Under the pieces are notes generated by a model that made no database searches, was not told where the DNA came from, and worked only from the letters and a program-made list of their open reading frames with translations. The position numbers and the translations under genes were made by a program. This document shows positions 7,219 to 16,344 of a stretch of DNA of 24,214 nucleotides, piece after piece. The stretch comes from a virus. The DNA is taken from positions 1-24,214 of IMG/VR virus record IMGVR_UViG_3300026094_001127; one strand, given 5' to 3'. The first letter of the stretch is position 1. Every line of letters begins with the position of its first letter.

Positions 7219-9120
7219 TTACCAAGCACCCGTAGTGCCCCAGTCTTGTTTAACCCATATGTCTGCAGATCCAGTTGTATAGTCGGCAATACAATAATAT
7301 ATAGACGAACTATCAAACGCTACCATTCCTTGCTTGTCTAACAGTTGTCCTTTTGAAGTTGAAGGAACATTAGTAACAGCAACAATCAGTGTGTTTTCTA
7401 AGCTAGTGTTACCTCGGATTGTAATTTCTGAAGACGTAAGCCCACCGTCGTTGCCGATTGTTATTATGTCTCCTCTTATAGCAAGCGTAACTCCGTCTAA
7501 TGGTGCCAGTTCGCTAGTTAAGACCGAAGTATTTTCGACGTTGCCTTTTATTATTCCATTAACACCATCCAAAAGCGTAGTACTGTCGTCAGCAAAGACA
7601 GAACCTGTTAGGTCGCCAGTGAATGAGTTAGCAGCTATATTGCCACTGGCAATAGTGATATCACTGGATGCTAAAGTAAATGCGCCTGACGTCGACACCG
7701 CAAAATTATTCCCTGTTGATATGTTAATATCGTTTGCTATTGCTAGAGATGCACTGCCAGATGCTGCCAAACTTAATCCAACGCCGCTTAGAGACAGGGA
7801 TATATTGTCTCCGTTTTCACTGTTAGCAAAAACTATTCCTCCATCAGTTATCGATAGGGTTGTGTCTCCGGTGTTTACTGATAATCCTTCACCGATAATG
7901 CTAAAAATGTTCCCGGGGTTGTTGTAATCGCCAGTAAGTGTACCAGGAATTGTTCCTGCAACACCATCTACTAGAAGGCTAGAATCGTCTGCAAACACAC
8001 TTCCGGTAACGTCTCCTATATGATAACCGATGGTGTTGCCGATGATATCAATAGTGCCTGTGCCCTGCAGATTCTCAGCAGGAATAACGCCGTCCACACC
8101 ATTTACCAACAGTGTCGAATTATCGCCAAAAACACTGCCTATTATGTCAATGTTTTGATTTAGTGCAATCTGTATTGTGTCCGAAGCTGGCAATGTTGCA
8201 ACATTTAGACCGTACCCTGCGTCGATTGTTAATTGGTCGGTTGTTGCGTCGGCAACAATGTCGTTTATCCCAAACGTGTCGCTTAGTAGTCTGATTCTTC
8301 CAAATGCTGGCTGGGCCGGCGCCGAATTCTGTACGGTAACAATGCCAGTTGCTGCATCTGTAGACACGGTGATACCAAACCCATCTTGGACCTCCATTAC
8401 TCCAGTGCTTGTAAGTGTTGGGTTGCCGGTAGCTGTGTCAACTGCAATACCAGTTCCCGGAGTTCTTCCTACTGCTCCTACAGTATACGGAGGGGAGGCT
8501 GCAAGGCTCGACGAATTTGCAAGACTTAGTACCCCTGCGTTTGTAACGGTTATATCCCCAGTATTGGAGCTAACTATTATTCCTGCCCCTTGTGATAATC
8601 TTGTAACGCCCGTGTTATCGAATATTATGGATTCTGCTGTGGAATCTACTGAAACCTTAAGTGCGGTTCCGCTTATAAAGTTTAGACTGTCGACAAATTG
8701 ATCAGCAACAATGCTGTTTTCGTTATCTACCTGGAATGATTTAAAAAAAGTTTTATCTGGATCGATAATTAATTCGCCATCAACTGTGGCATTAGCCGGT
8801 AGATCAACAGTATTATTAAGTCCTCTTATTTGTGCAGGCCCGATATGGATTCCGTTGGACTCTAAAGCTTCGCCGTCGGTGTCGCCGCTGCCGCCTGCCG
8901 CAACAAATAGCGACTTCCATCTATTATCTTCTCCGCCTAGGCTGTATTCGTCGTTGGCCCCAGGCGAGACATCAGTAAAGAGGCTTGAAAAATCAACTAC
9001 GGTTCCGCCACCGACTGTCGAATATAACTCGTCGAAGTTAGCGTTTACGTCTCTAAACGCTTTTTCTACGCTGCTCCATATAAGCGGCGGACTTCCTGGT
9101 TGTACTTGTTTTTTTGCCAT
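7219..9120 (-). CDS. Tail-fibre-like protein with triplicated shaft motif
   Basis: This 633-residue structural protein has a divergent N-terminal module ending VEKAFRDVNANFDELYSTV (about residues 17-35). The long shaft is rich in Ser, Thr, Gly, Asn and Ile. A repeat of the form GSVFADDSSLLVDGVAGTIP occurs three times, near residues 328, 370 and 500 (variants GSVFGDNSTLLVNGVDGVIP and GSVFADDSTTLLDGVNGIIK). Looser repeats of GxGIxVxxxTGxxTxTxxGV lie between about 180 and 260. Such repeats are typical of trimeric beta-structured phage fibres. The C-terminal 45 residues form a tip module shared with the 85-residue neighbour. The stop overlaps nothing downstream, but its start overlaps the stop of the 2289-residue gene as TAATG, with GGGAG before it. 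No enzyme motif is seen. Confidence 0.87.
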   Translation of the reverse strand: MAKKQVQPGSPPLIWSSVEKAFRDVNANFDELYSTVGGGTVVDFSSLFTDVSPGANDEYSLGGEDNRWKSLFVAAGGSGDTDGEALESNGIHIGPAQIRGLNNTVDLPANATVDGELIIDPDKTFFKSFQVDNENSIVADQFVDSLNFISGTALKVSVDSTAESIIFDNTGVTRLSQGAGIIVSSNTGDITVTNAGVLSLANSSSLAASPPYTVGAVGRTPGTGIAVDTATGNPTLTSTGVMEVQDGFGITVSTDAATGIVTVQNSAPAQPAFGRIRLLSDTFGINDIVADATTDQLTIDAGYGLNVATLPASDTIQIALNQNIDIIGSVFGDNSTLLVNGVDGVIPAENLQGTGTIDIIGNTIGYHIGDVTGSVFADDSSLLVDGVAGTIPGTLTGDYNNPGNIFSIIGEGLSVNTGDTTLSITDGGIVFANSENGDNISLSLSGVGLSLAASGSASLAIANDINISTGNNFAVSTSGAFTLASSDITIASGNIAANSFTGDLTGSVFADDSTTLLDGVNGIIKGNVENTSVLTSELAPLDGVTLAIRGDIITIGNDGGLTSSEITIRGNTSLENTLIVAVTNVPSTSKGQLLDKQGMVAFDSSSIYYCIADYTTGSADIWVKQDWGTTGAW

Positions 9121-12100
9121 TATGTTCTCCCAACCGCAACTTCGATAACACCAGTACCGTCGCCATCAAAGTTTTCAATTGCCTTTCCTACTATTGTGCC
9201 TGCTTTTATTTCTGACAGCTCCCTAACTGCCACCCCTTCGATTTCTGATGTTACCAAAATATCACCTTTTCTAATTTTTCCAATTACTTTAACAGGAACC
9301 CGCCCGGTAAGCGCTACTAGATTTTTTGCTCCGGGACAACTGGTATGCATCGCAAACCCTGCAGTGTTAGATACAACGCCAGCTACCCTTGTATCCGCAT
9401 ACCTAGTAGTTGTTGTTACTTCTTTGTCGCCGCCGAATATCAACACAGTACCGACATCGTATTCTTTGTCTCCTTCGTAGTATTCTGCAATATCTGCAGA
9501 GTAGGTGGCTTCAAATCTCGATTCGTTAGGCGATTGCCCTGTTAAACTCCATCGTCCGGTCACAGTTCCTGTGGCAGTATTGCCTCCCGTTGTGAGGGCG
9601 TTTACTTGTATGCTATCTGCAATGATAGGTGCAGGGTTCGTTCCGGATTGAGTAAGAAATTCGTGTGAATCATTTCTGTACTGATTCTTTTTGTCTCCGG
9701 CAAGACTACCGTCAGACAAGAATATTCCCCCGCTTCCGCCGTATGTATATAATTGAATATATCCACCGCTGGCCGTAGCAGTCGAGTCAACCGCGTCTAG
9801 GTCGTCTATTTGTAATTTAGATAAAACTCCGATCCTAGCTGCAAAGTCGCCGTTACTGTCTCTGTTTATTAGTTTATTGTTATCGGAATTGCCAGTATAT
9901 GCTGCCGAGCTTTCTATAATACTATAGTCAACGTCGTTGTTAAAACTAGTTGTATTGTCCCGTCTTATAAATCCTGTACTTGAAAATTGATTTTTCTTTA
10001 TAGCACCTGCGTTGTCAATAACATCTGCATAAGAAACCGCAATGACATTATCAACAGTAACTGATGGGTTTGCAAGAACATGCTCGCCTGCAATTTGTTC
10101 GATCTTGGTGGTTACTGTACCGTTGTCTTTTAATTCTATCCATCCGTCGGTAGAAACAAATTCTGCATCGTTAAAGCTAGCAACGCCGAGGCTAGACTGG
10201 ATTGTTTGATTATCGCCGGTTTGGGCAGATACCAGCGTGTCTGCCTTGTTCATATTCAATTTGCTTTGTAAAACAGCGCTAGATTCAAATTCTGTGTTAT
10301 CTTGCGGCAACTTAACGTCTGCGTCTATGATAGTATCTGGAACTATTTGCACATCTACGGTGTTGGCTGTAGATTCTATTGTGAACTTAACGTCGCCTAC
10401 TACTTCGGCATTTATAGCCGCATTGTTGTCTCCTGTAAACACAAGAAGCTGATTAGCAGTTATATTATCAATATCAAAGTCTTGAATGTTTCCAAAATTA
10501 AGACTCTGAAGATTAACCGCATCTTGTAGTAGCGTAGGGTCAGCTAGATCTACAATTTTATTATTTCCTAACTGCATGTTGCCGTTCATGGTCAGTTGGC
10601 CGTCTAACGACATAAATCCGCCGGTTTCGGCTGGTATAAGCGAACCGCTAGGTACAACAGAACCGCCGTGCGAGATACCTAGCCTTCTTTCTATATAGAC
10701 TCTTGTTGCATTTTCTGTAGGAACAGTATCGACCGCATTGTCAGCAAATGTAGGATCAACCGAAAACTCACTTACCGGCACGCCCCGTTTAAATCCAATT
10801 CCGTCTAGGTTACTTAGTGCAATAGAAGCCGCAAAAGTAACTGAGCCGGTGCCCTGGTCTACTTTAAAGAAAGGACCAACTTTAAAATTACCGAACTGGT
10901 CGGTGGTTACAAAAAATACTCTGCCTACATCTCTCTCAATTACTTCGTTAGACTCGTCTAGTGAATTAACACTAGGACCGAAGATCTCATTAGGGTAATT
11001 AGTATCTGCATAAGATCCTGTGCCTATTTCTAACAAATCGTGCGAGGTAACCCTAGTTAGAGATATTCGGACAGTGAGTGTGCCTAGTGCGCGTTGGTCT
11101 CGGATTGGGACCGCTGTCTGTATAGTGTAGCTTGAAGTATAAGCTATCATGGAATCAACCAGATCTCTGTTTAGACGCACCAAAGCATATGGTTCGTTAG
11201 TATCGGCTTCCGACAGATATTCTGCTATTTCGTATTCTTCTCCTTTGAACACAAAGCGAGAGTTAGGTAACCTGCTGCGATCTTGAGGAGCTACCGGTAT
11301 AACTGCAAATTCTCTATCTCCGGCTGTCCCTTTTACTAGAGAGAACGAATGTGTTCCAGACTGAGATCCTGACGTATCTAGAGGCACTAACCCAACAGTT
11401 GGATAGACAGCCGATACGGTAAACTCTGTTGGGCTTATTATAGATTGTACAAAATAATTTTGTCCTATGCCTAACGGCGTAGGCAGTTCGCCTGTAGTGA
11501 AAAATCTAATCACATCTGCTTGGTTCAAGCCGTGTGAATTACTGGTAGTGAACACACCGGGGCTGGCTATAGAAATCGTTACTTCTACCGGGTCTGTAGA
11601 AGGTATCCCAGGTTGAAACAGTGTTAAATCGTTGTAATTATAGTTTTCTCTAGTAGTTGTTTTTGTAAGGCCGGTTTGAAAATAGGTAATAGTTCCCGAG
11701 CCTGTGTCGCCGATCTCAATAGGATTTCCGTTTTTAACCTCAGAAATTTGGAAAACAGTATCAGTCAATCCGTCTTCTAGAACAAAAACAGCATCCGGAG
11801 TAATCCCTGTAGGTAAGCTTCCGGTTGAATTAAAGGCGATAGTATATCCGTTTAGCAACTTATGTGGGACAACACCTTTTATCGAAACTGCTCCTGTTGT
11901 ATAAGTTCCAGCAGGAGCAGGGTCGCCGTCTTCTATAGTGCTCAAAACAAATTCGTCATAAGACGGGACCTCCACTACAAAATATGTTGTACCAGCTACA
12001 AGACCGTTGCTAGATGATTCTGGAACAAAGGTATCTCCTATCTTTAGCCGGTGACTGTTTTCTGTTATAAAATACTCAAAACTAGAGTCTGATGCAATTT

Positions 12101-15100
12101 CTATTATTTCTTCTAGTACACTTAGCTCTCCGGGATTGCCAGTGCTCACTACTTTTATTTGAAACTCTTCGTCTATGAGCGCACTTTGAGCGCTAAACTG
12201 CAGCACACGATAAACAGTAGGTGCTTCATTTAAAACCAAACCGGTAGACGGTCTTACAGCAACATTTTCTAATGCTCCTGTTAGAATAAATGTTGATTTT
12301 GCACGATAGGTTAATTTTGTGCCGTCTGGAATCGTTTCAAACAATCCTTCAAAATTACCACTACTATCACTCGAAAGGCTCAGTCTCGCAACGCCCGGGG
12401 GCAATGCATCTGTACTGACCGATGATACAGGATATCGAACTATAAAATTACCATGGTCCACTTCCAGCTCGCCGTTTTCTAGCGGTTCGTAGTTATAGTC
12501 TTCTACAAACACTACCAATCCTTCCTTTTCGTTTGCAAAGGATGCTGGAGCTGCTTTACATATTACTCTCTGCGCAAAGTCATAATACGGGTCTGTAGGC
12601 GTTGGTATTTCTAATGGATCTGAGCCCGCAGCAACAAGTGCATATACTCCGTGAGCCGAGCTGCCGCCGATGGACCGTATTTGTGCTCCATTTAGCGAAT
12701 AATACGATGCAAAGCAATAATAGGTAAACATTGATACAGATTCTGTAAGGCCGCCATTTGTTGCTAGCAGACCGAATCCCATATCATTGACCTGTGTGAA
12801 GTCGTTGGACAACATTGACCTGTTTCCGGGCATTAATACTTCATATTTGACTTGATATTGGAATGTTCCAGATCCCGCAGAGGTCGTTGCTACACCCTTA
12901 CCGGTGCCTGGCAGTCGTTCTACTTTAAATGTATTTGGTGTTACATCTCCAGGTAGTACGTAGTATTCTTCTCCTTCGTCCAGCCCTTCGGGCAATTCGC
13001 TGCCGACGCCAGTAGCGCTAAAGACAACGGTTGTCCCTCCAGTTAAGCCGTGGTCTGACTTTGTAATAACTGCTGGGTTTGCTTGACTAATTGTACAAAC
13101 CTGCGGTCCTGGGATTTCGTCGAACGGAGTCGTTTCGTCTAACACAAATGTTGCTGTAGAACCATCTTTATTATATTGGAAGTTTCTGATATAATTAACT
13201 GTATATCTTTCGTCGCCCACAATAAAGGAAGCAGGCAGTTGTGGGTATCGGTCTAATCCTCCGACGTTTATCCTAGTAGGACTGTCTGATGAGGTATGCA
13301 GGAATTGAAGATTTCCGGTGAACCCGTCTACAAACATGCCTCCTGCAAATGTCCACTCGTTTATAGATTTAGAAAAACTAGCAGACTCCTGGCAATAAGG
13401 AGATTTTGCCAGCACCTGTCCTGTGGGATCTAGGACCATCATAAAGCCGCCGTGGCCCTGTCCAGTAACAGCCCTTATAATGTCTGCGTCGTTCATTAAG
13501 AACGCATCCATTTGATCATTTTCTTTGGGGTAGTTTACACTTCCGCTTCCGTCAATAACGTCAACAAAGCTATTTTTTAAATCAACAACCACCTGATCTG
13601 CGGCGGGCTTAGCATCGAATGCTCTATCAATAATCTGCGAAACTTGATCTTGTTTTGTGTCGCTTATTTCTATATTAGCAATGATCTGTCTTGCTAATTC
13701 TAACCACCGATTAACTGCTGCTATGGTTTCTGAGAGTTGGACAGTAATTGCAGTTATGCCAGCATCGTTTTCATAAAATTTTAAAGCAGCAGAAATAGTT
13801 CTATTGTACTGTCCGTATTCTAAATCAAAACCAACAGCGTCTGTCAGATTCCCTATATCTTTTTTCAACCTATTACTGTCGTAGGTAAAGGTCGAAGTAA
13901 ACGGAGCATTTTCTTGATTAACTTGCTCGGTAATCCAACCGATAACTTCCTCTTGCAAAAATCTTCTATTTTGCTCTAACAGCCTTGCAGAAGAAGAAAA
14001 ATCCCCAGGGTTGCTTACTTTAGGATAAACAGGGTTTGCACTATCCTGTAAATAATGATACCCGAACAGTCTTTCGCCTATTTGTAAATCGCTTGCTGTG
14101 TCATCTACTGTTTCATCCTCTGCGTCCGGATCGATAGACAGAGATCTGCTGTCGGCAGCATCTGGATCTGGAATAACCAGGTCTCTTCTGAATCTCTGGA
14201 ATGCCCAAGGCGACGAGCTGGTGCCCTTTTTAGGTCTGACTATTGTTCTACGAAACTCGTCGCCTATAAGTGCTGTGTTAGGCGGAATACGTAAAGGATA
14301 ATGTTCTTCATATATTCCTGCTTCTACAAATATACAAACCTGTGTTTGATTTGCAGGGGCGCCATACGATAGTTCTTCTCCTAATTGAAACACGCCCGAA
14401 AGCAATTCTACATCAAATATCTCATTACCTTCGCTGTCTAGAGAACCGTCGTGAGCCAGTATTCGCGCAATAGCATTTGATGTGCTGCCTTGCAAAAGCA
14501 GACCTTCGCGGATATCTCTGGTCCTAAATGCAGCGGCGCTATCGGTGTCCGTTTCGCCTGTAAAATCGGTCTGTCTTCCATCAGTCCTTATTCTAAACTG
14601 TGGCAGGTCGACCTTTAGAACCGGAAGTTCGGTGAATCCTTCTCCCGAATCTGTAACTTCAATGGAAGTTATAGATCCAGATTCTATAATTGCCTCGCCG
14701 AAGGCACCGGTTCCTCCGCCGCCTTCTGCTCTTACAGAAACAAGGGTATACCCAGTGCCGCCGTTTTCAACAGATATCTGTGCTACTTTATAGGTTACAT
14801 TAAATGTTGCACCTTGTCCGAATTCACTATCCGATGTTGTTATTACATCGACAGAACCCGGAAGTGATGTGTATAACCCGGATGATATTTGCCTAAACGC
14901 TGTGATTGCACCCGGAGTAGAAGCAGTTGCTAGCACTTCAATGATTGCTTTAGGCCCGGCGCCGCCAGAAAGCTCTAAACGATCGCCCACTCGATAATTT
15001 GTACCGGGATTTGTAATTGTAAGAGAATCGACAGACATTGTAAGGTTTCCTGCGAACCCGCTGCCAGATTCAACCGAAGTAGCAATTTCGGATAATGTAC

Positions 15101-15989
15101 AAATTCCTGCCCTGTTGCCGAACGTAAGGAGCTTTTTATACGGTCCTAGTTCTAGTTGCGACTCTAGTAGGACTGTTTCAGCTTCCTTACAGGCAGCTTC
15201 GATAGATCTGAATGCAAATGCTAGACTTTTTCCTTTTTTGTCTCTTCCTATGTCGTCTCGGTCGTCGTCGCCGCTTAGAGCAACATAAAGATTTACTCCG
15301 CTTGCAAAGCCTGCATTGTCTACATACTCTTTTGTTGCAGCAACCAGGCCGTCGAAAACGTCGTCGTCTGAATCTTGGGGGTTACGGGATAAAACTAAAG
15401 GCCCAGTCATTCTACCAAATGCAGAATCAGATTGTCCGGTAACCGGATCTATTCCATCAACCCCGCCTAGCGAGACTTTACTGTCAGAGTAGCTCTTGTT
15501 AACTGCAACTCTATTTGGGTTGTTTACCTCGCCCGATCCGTGAATATTAGTAAGTTGATTTAGTAGCGTCTGTGTTTCGATATTGTCTGTTAGATCAGGC
15601 AAATTGCCTATCGGAAATCTTTCACCGCCGCTAAACGCGTTTAACGGCCCGCCTAGATTAGGGGCTGGATCGCCGGCAACATCAGAAAATTCACTGTTGA
15701 TTGTTATTTGGTTTTCGTTGGTGGTTTGGTCTATACTTACTCCGCTGCCACCTAAAACCTGTTTAAATTTCAATCCGTCTGTGGTTTGATTTACAGTAAG
15801 TACTGCATTTTCGTTTCCGATATATGTTTCGGGAGTGTCATCTAACGCTATAAATGTTAGACGTTCGCCTAACCCTAACGAGCTGTATAGTTCTCGAAAG
15901 TTATCGTTTACCTTGCGAAACGAATCACGAATGCTATCACCGGTGCCGTCGTTACCGACATCACCAATATCAACAATTTTTCTTGCCAT
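9120..15989 (-). CDS. Giant tail-fibre/virion structural protein (2289 aa)
   Basis: This is the largest gene of the window. Residues 1-40 carry the full shared module (VDIGDVGNDGTGDSIRDSF, then RKVNDNFRELY). Near residue 230 is VNLYVALSGDDDRDDIGRD followed by KKGKSLAFAFRSIEAA, a block I know from marine T4-like fibres. It leads to a probable beta-helix around 550 (EAGIYEEHYPLRIPPNTAL) through about 1110 (SIGGSSAHGVYALVAAGSDP). Between about 975 and 1500 at least four repeats follow the plan H-G/K-L...V/I-x-F...G-x-LP...YFV...F-x-V. Near 1775-1830 is a fibre motif with LTMNGNMQLGNNKIVDL. The end (about 2160-2289) is a separate domain with YSADIAEYYEG, VGTVLIFGGDKEV and GRVPVKVIGKIRKGDI, resembling C-terminal chaperone/protease-like tips of phage spikes (Peptidase_G2-like, tentative). 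A GATAAATA box precedes it. Confidence 0.88.
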   Translation of the reverse strand: MARKIVDIGDVGNDGTGDSIRDSFRKVNDNFRELYSSLGLGERLTFIALDDTPETYIGNENAVLTVNQTTDGLKFKQVLGGSGVSIDQTTNENQITINSEFSDVAGDPAPNLGGPLNAFSGGERFPIGNLPDLTDNIETQTLLNQLTNIHGSGEVNNPNRVAVNKSYSDSKVSLGGVDGIDPVTGQSDSAFGRMTGPLVLSRNPQDSDDDVFDGLVAATKEYVDNAGFASGVNLYVALSGDDDRDDIGRDKKGKSLAFAFRSIEAACKEAETVLLESQLELGPYKKLLTFGNRAGICTLSEIATSVESGSGFAGNLTMSVDSLTITNPGTNYRVGDRLELSGGAGPKAIIEVLATASTPGAITAFRQISSGLYTSLPGSVDVITTSDSEFGQGATFNVTYKVAQISVENGGTGYTLVSVRAEGGGGTGAFGEAIIESGSITSIEVTDSGEGFTELPVLKVDLPQFRIRTDGRQTDFTGETDTDSAAAFRTRDIREGLLLQGSTSNAIARILAHDGSLDSEGNEIFDVELLSGVFQLGEELSYGAPANQTQVCIFVEAGIYEEHYPLRIPPNTALIGDEFRRTIVRPKKGTSSSPWAFQRFRRDLVIPDPDAADSRSLSIDPDAEDETVDDTASDLQIGERLFGYHYLQDSANPVYPKVSNPGDFSSSARLLEQNRRFLQEEVIGWITEQVNQENAPFTSTFTYDSNRLKKDIGNLTDAVGFDLEYGQYNRTISAALKFYENDAGITAITVQLSETIAAVNRWLELARQIIANIEISDTKQDQVSQIIDRAFDAKPAADQVVVDLKNSFVDVIDGSGSVNYPKENDQMDAFLMNDADIIRAVTGQGHGGFMMVLDPTGQVLAKSPYCQESASFSKSINEWTFAGGMFVDGFTGNLQFLHTSSDSPTRINVGGLDRYPQLPASFIVGDERYTVNYIRNFQYNKDGSTATFVLDETTPFDEIPGPQVCTISQANPAVITKSDHGLTGGTTVVFSATGVGSELPEGLDEGEEYYVLPGDVTPNTFKVERLPGTGKGVATTSAGSGTFQYQVKYEVLMPGNRSMLSNDFTQVNDMGFGLLATNGGLTESVSMFTYYCFASYYSLNGAQIRSIGGSSAHGVYALVAAGSDPLEIPTPTDPYYDFAQRVICKAAPASFANEKEGLVVFVEDYNYEPLENGELEVDHGNFIVRYPVSSVSTDALPPGVARLSLSSDSSGNFEGLFETIPDGTKLTYRAKSTFILTGALENVAVRPSTGLVLNEAPTVYRVLQFSAQSALIDEEFQIKVVSTGNPGELSVLEEIIEIASDSSFEYFITENSHRLKIGDTFVPESSSNGLVAGTTYFVVEVPSYDEFVLSTIEDGDPAPAGTYTTGAVSIKGVVPHKLLNGYTIAFNSTGSLPTGITPDAVFVLEDGLTDTVFQISEVKNGNPIEIGDTGSGTITYFQTGLTKTTTRENYNYNDLTLFQPGIPSTDPVEVTISIASPGVFTTSNSHGLNQADVIRFFTTGELPTPLGIGQNYFVQSIISPTEFTVSAVYPTVGLVPLDTSGSQSGTHSFSLVKGTAGDREFAVIPVAPQDRSRLPNSRFVFKGEEYEIAEYLSEADTNEPYALVRLNRDLVDSMIAYTSSYTIQTAVPIRDQRALGTLTVRISLTRVTSHDLLEIGTGSYADTNYPNEIFGPSVNSLDESNEVIERDVGRVFFVTTDQFGNFKVGPFFKVDQGTGSVTFAASIALSNLDGIGFKRGVPVSEFSVDPTFADNAVDTVPTENATRVYIERRLGISHGGSVVPSGSLIPAETGGFMSLDGQLTMNGNMQLGNNKIVDLADPTLLQDAVNLQSLNFGNIQDFDIDNITANQLLVFTGDNNAAINAEVVGDVKFTIESTANTVDVQIVPDTIIDADVKLPQDNTEFESSAVLQSKLNMNKADTLVSAQTGDNQTIQSSLGVASFNDAEFVSTDGWIELKDNGTVTTKIEQIAGEHVLANPSVTVDNVIAVSYADVIDNAGAIKKNQFSSTGFIRRDNTTSFNNDVDYSIIESSAAYTGNSDNNKLINRDSNGDFAARIGVLSKLQIDDLDAVDSTATASGGYIQLYTYGGSGGIFLSDGSLAGDKKNQYRNDSHEFLTQSGTNPAPIIADSIQVNALTTGGNTATGTVTGRWSLTGQSPNESRFEATYSADIAEYYEGDKEYDVGTVLIFGGDKEVTTTTRYADTRVAGVVSNTAGFAMHTSCPGAKNLVALTGRVPVKVIGKIRKGDILVTSEIEGVAVRELSEIKAGTIVGKAIENFDGDGTGVIEVAVGRT

Positions 15990-16016
15990 GTTTACCCCTG
16001 AGTAAGTTCTTAATGA

Positions 16017-16024
16017 TATTTATC
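16017..16024 (-). promoter_or_regulatory. T4-type late promoter box (GATAAATA)
   Basis: GATAAATA on the minus strand (16024-16017), 27 bases before the ATG of the 2289-residue fibre gene, with AGGGG as ribosome site in between. It is identical to the box before the 191-residue structural gene, so the virion block probably has late promoters at both ends. Confidence 0.65.
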
Positions 16025-16044
16025 TTGTTTTTTTAAAAGCTTAA

Positions 16045-16052
16045 TGTAAATA
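16045..16052 (+). promoter_or_regulatory. Late promoter box abutting a start codon (TGTAAATA)
   Basis: TGTAAATA on the plus strand, followed by four bases (CTTC) and then the ATG at 16057. The usual start of transcription would fall at or next to the ATG. The box fits the NNTAAATA consensus and is divergent to the box for the fibre gene 20 bases away. Confidence 0.5.
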
Positions 16053-16056
16053 CTTC

Positions 16057-16344
16057 ATGTTCTTAGAAAAATTTTCTAAAAAAACTGTATACGAGAGACA
16101 GAGTAAACTAGGAAGGCGCCACACCTACTCTAGAACTAAAACGATATTTAGGTTGGCATGCGACAATTGCGGAGAGGAATTTTTTCGCACACCGAAAAGC
16201 ATGCAACATAAAAGAATCAGCAATAATTTTTTCCATGTATGCGGCAATTGTGATGCTAAGCGGTTTGCGCAGAAGAAAGGAGTAGAACAGAAGAAAATAT
16301 GGGATATGCCGGCCGGCACCGATTTACCTATATCACGATTCTAA
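16057..16344 (+). CDS. Small zinc-finger-like protein
   Basis: This basic 95-residue protein is encoded opposite to its neighbours. Two CxxC pairs, C35/C38 (ACDNCGEEFF) and C62/C65 (HVCGNCD), with H51 and H60 between them, indicate one zinc-binding treble-clef or ribbon unit. The N-terminus is Arg/Lys-rich (SKLGRRHTYSRTKT), compatible with nucleic acid binding. I know similar conserved proteins of unknown role in marine T4-like phages. No Shine-Dalgarno sequence is visible; a late promoter box ends five bases before the ATG, so the message may be leaderless. Its stop overlaps the stop of the sodC gene tail to tail by four bases. It could be a late transcription or packaging factor, but nothing in the sequence proves this. 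Confidence 0.8.
   Translation: MFLEKFSKKTVYERQSKLGRRHTYSRTKTIFRLACDNCGEEFFRTPKSMQHKRISNNFFHVCGNCDAKRFAQKKGVEQKKIWDMPAGTDLPISRF

Noticed and set aside
7334-7927. Long plus-strand reading frame of 197 codons inside the 633-residue fibre gene
   Set aside because: It lies wholly antisense to a well-supported fibre gene, has Ser/Pro/Val-rich low-complexity content mirroring the repeats, and has no ribosome site. The same applies to plus-strand frames at 8177-8701, 8711-9148 and 9100-9480.
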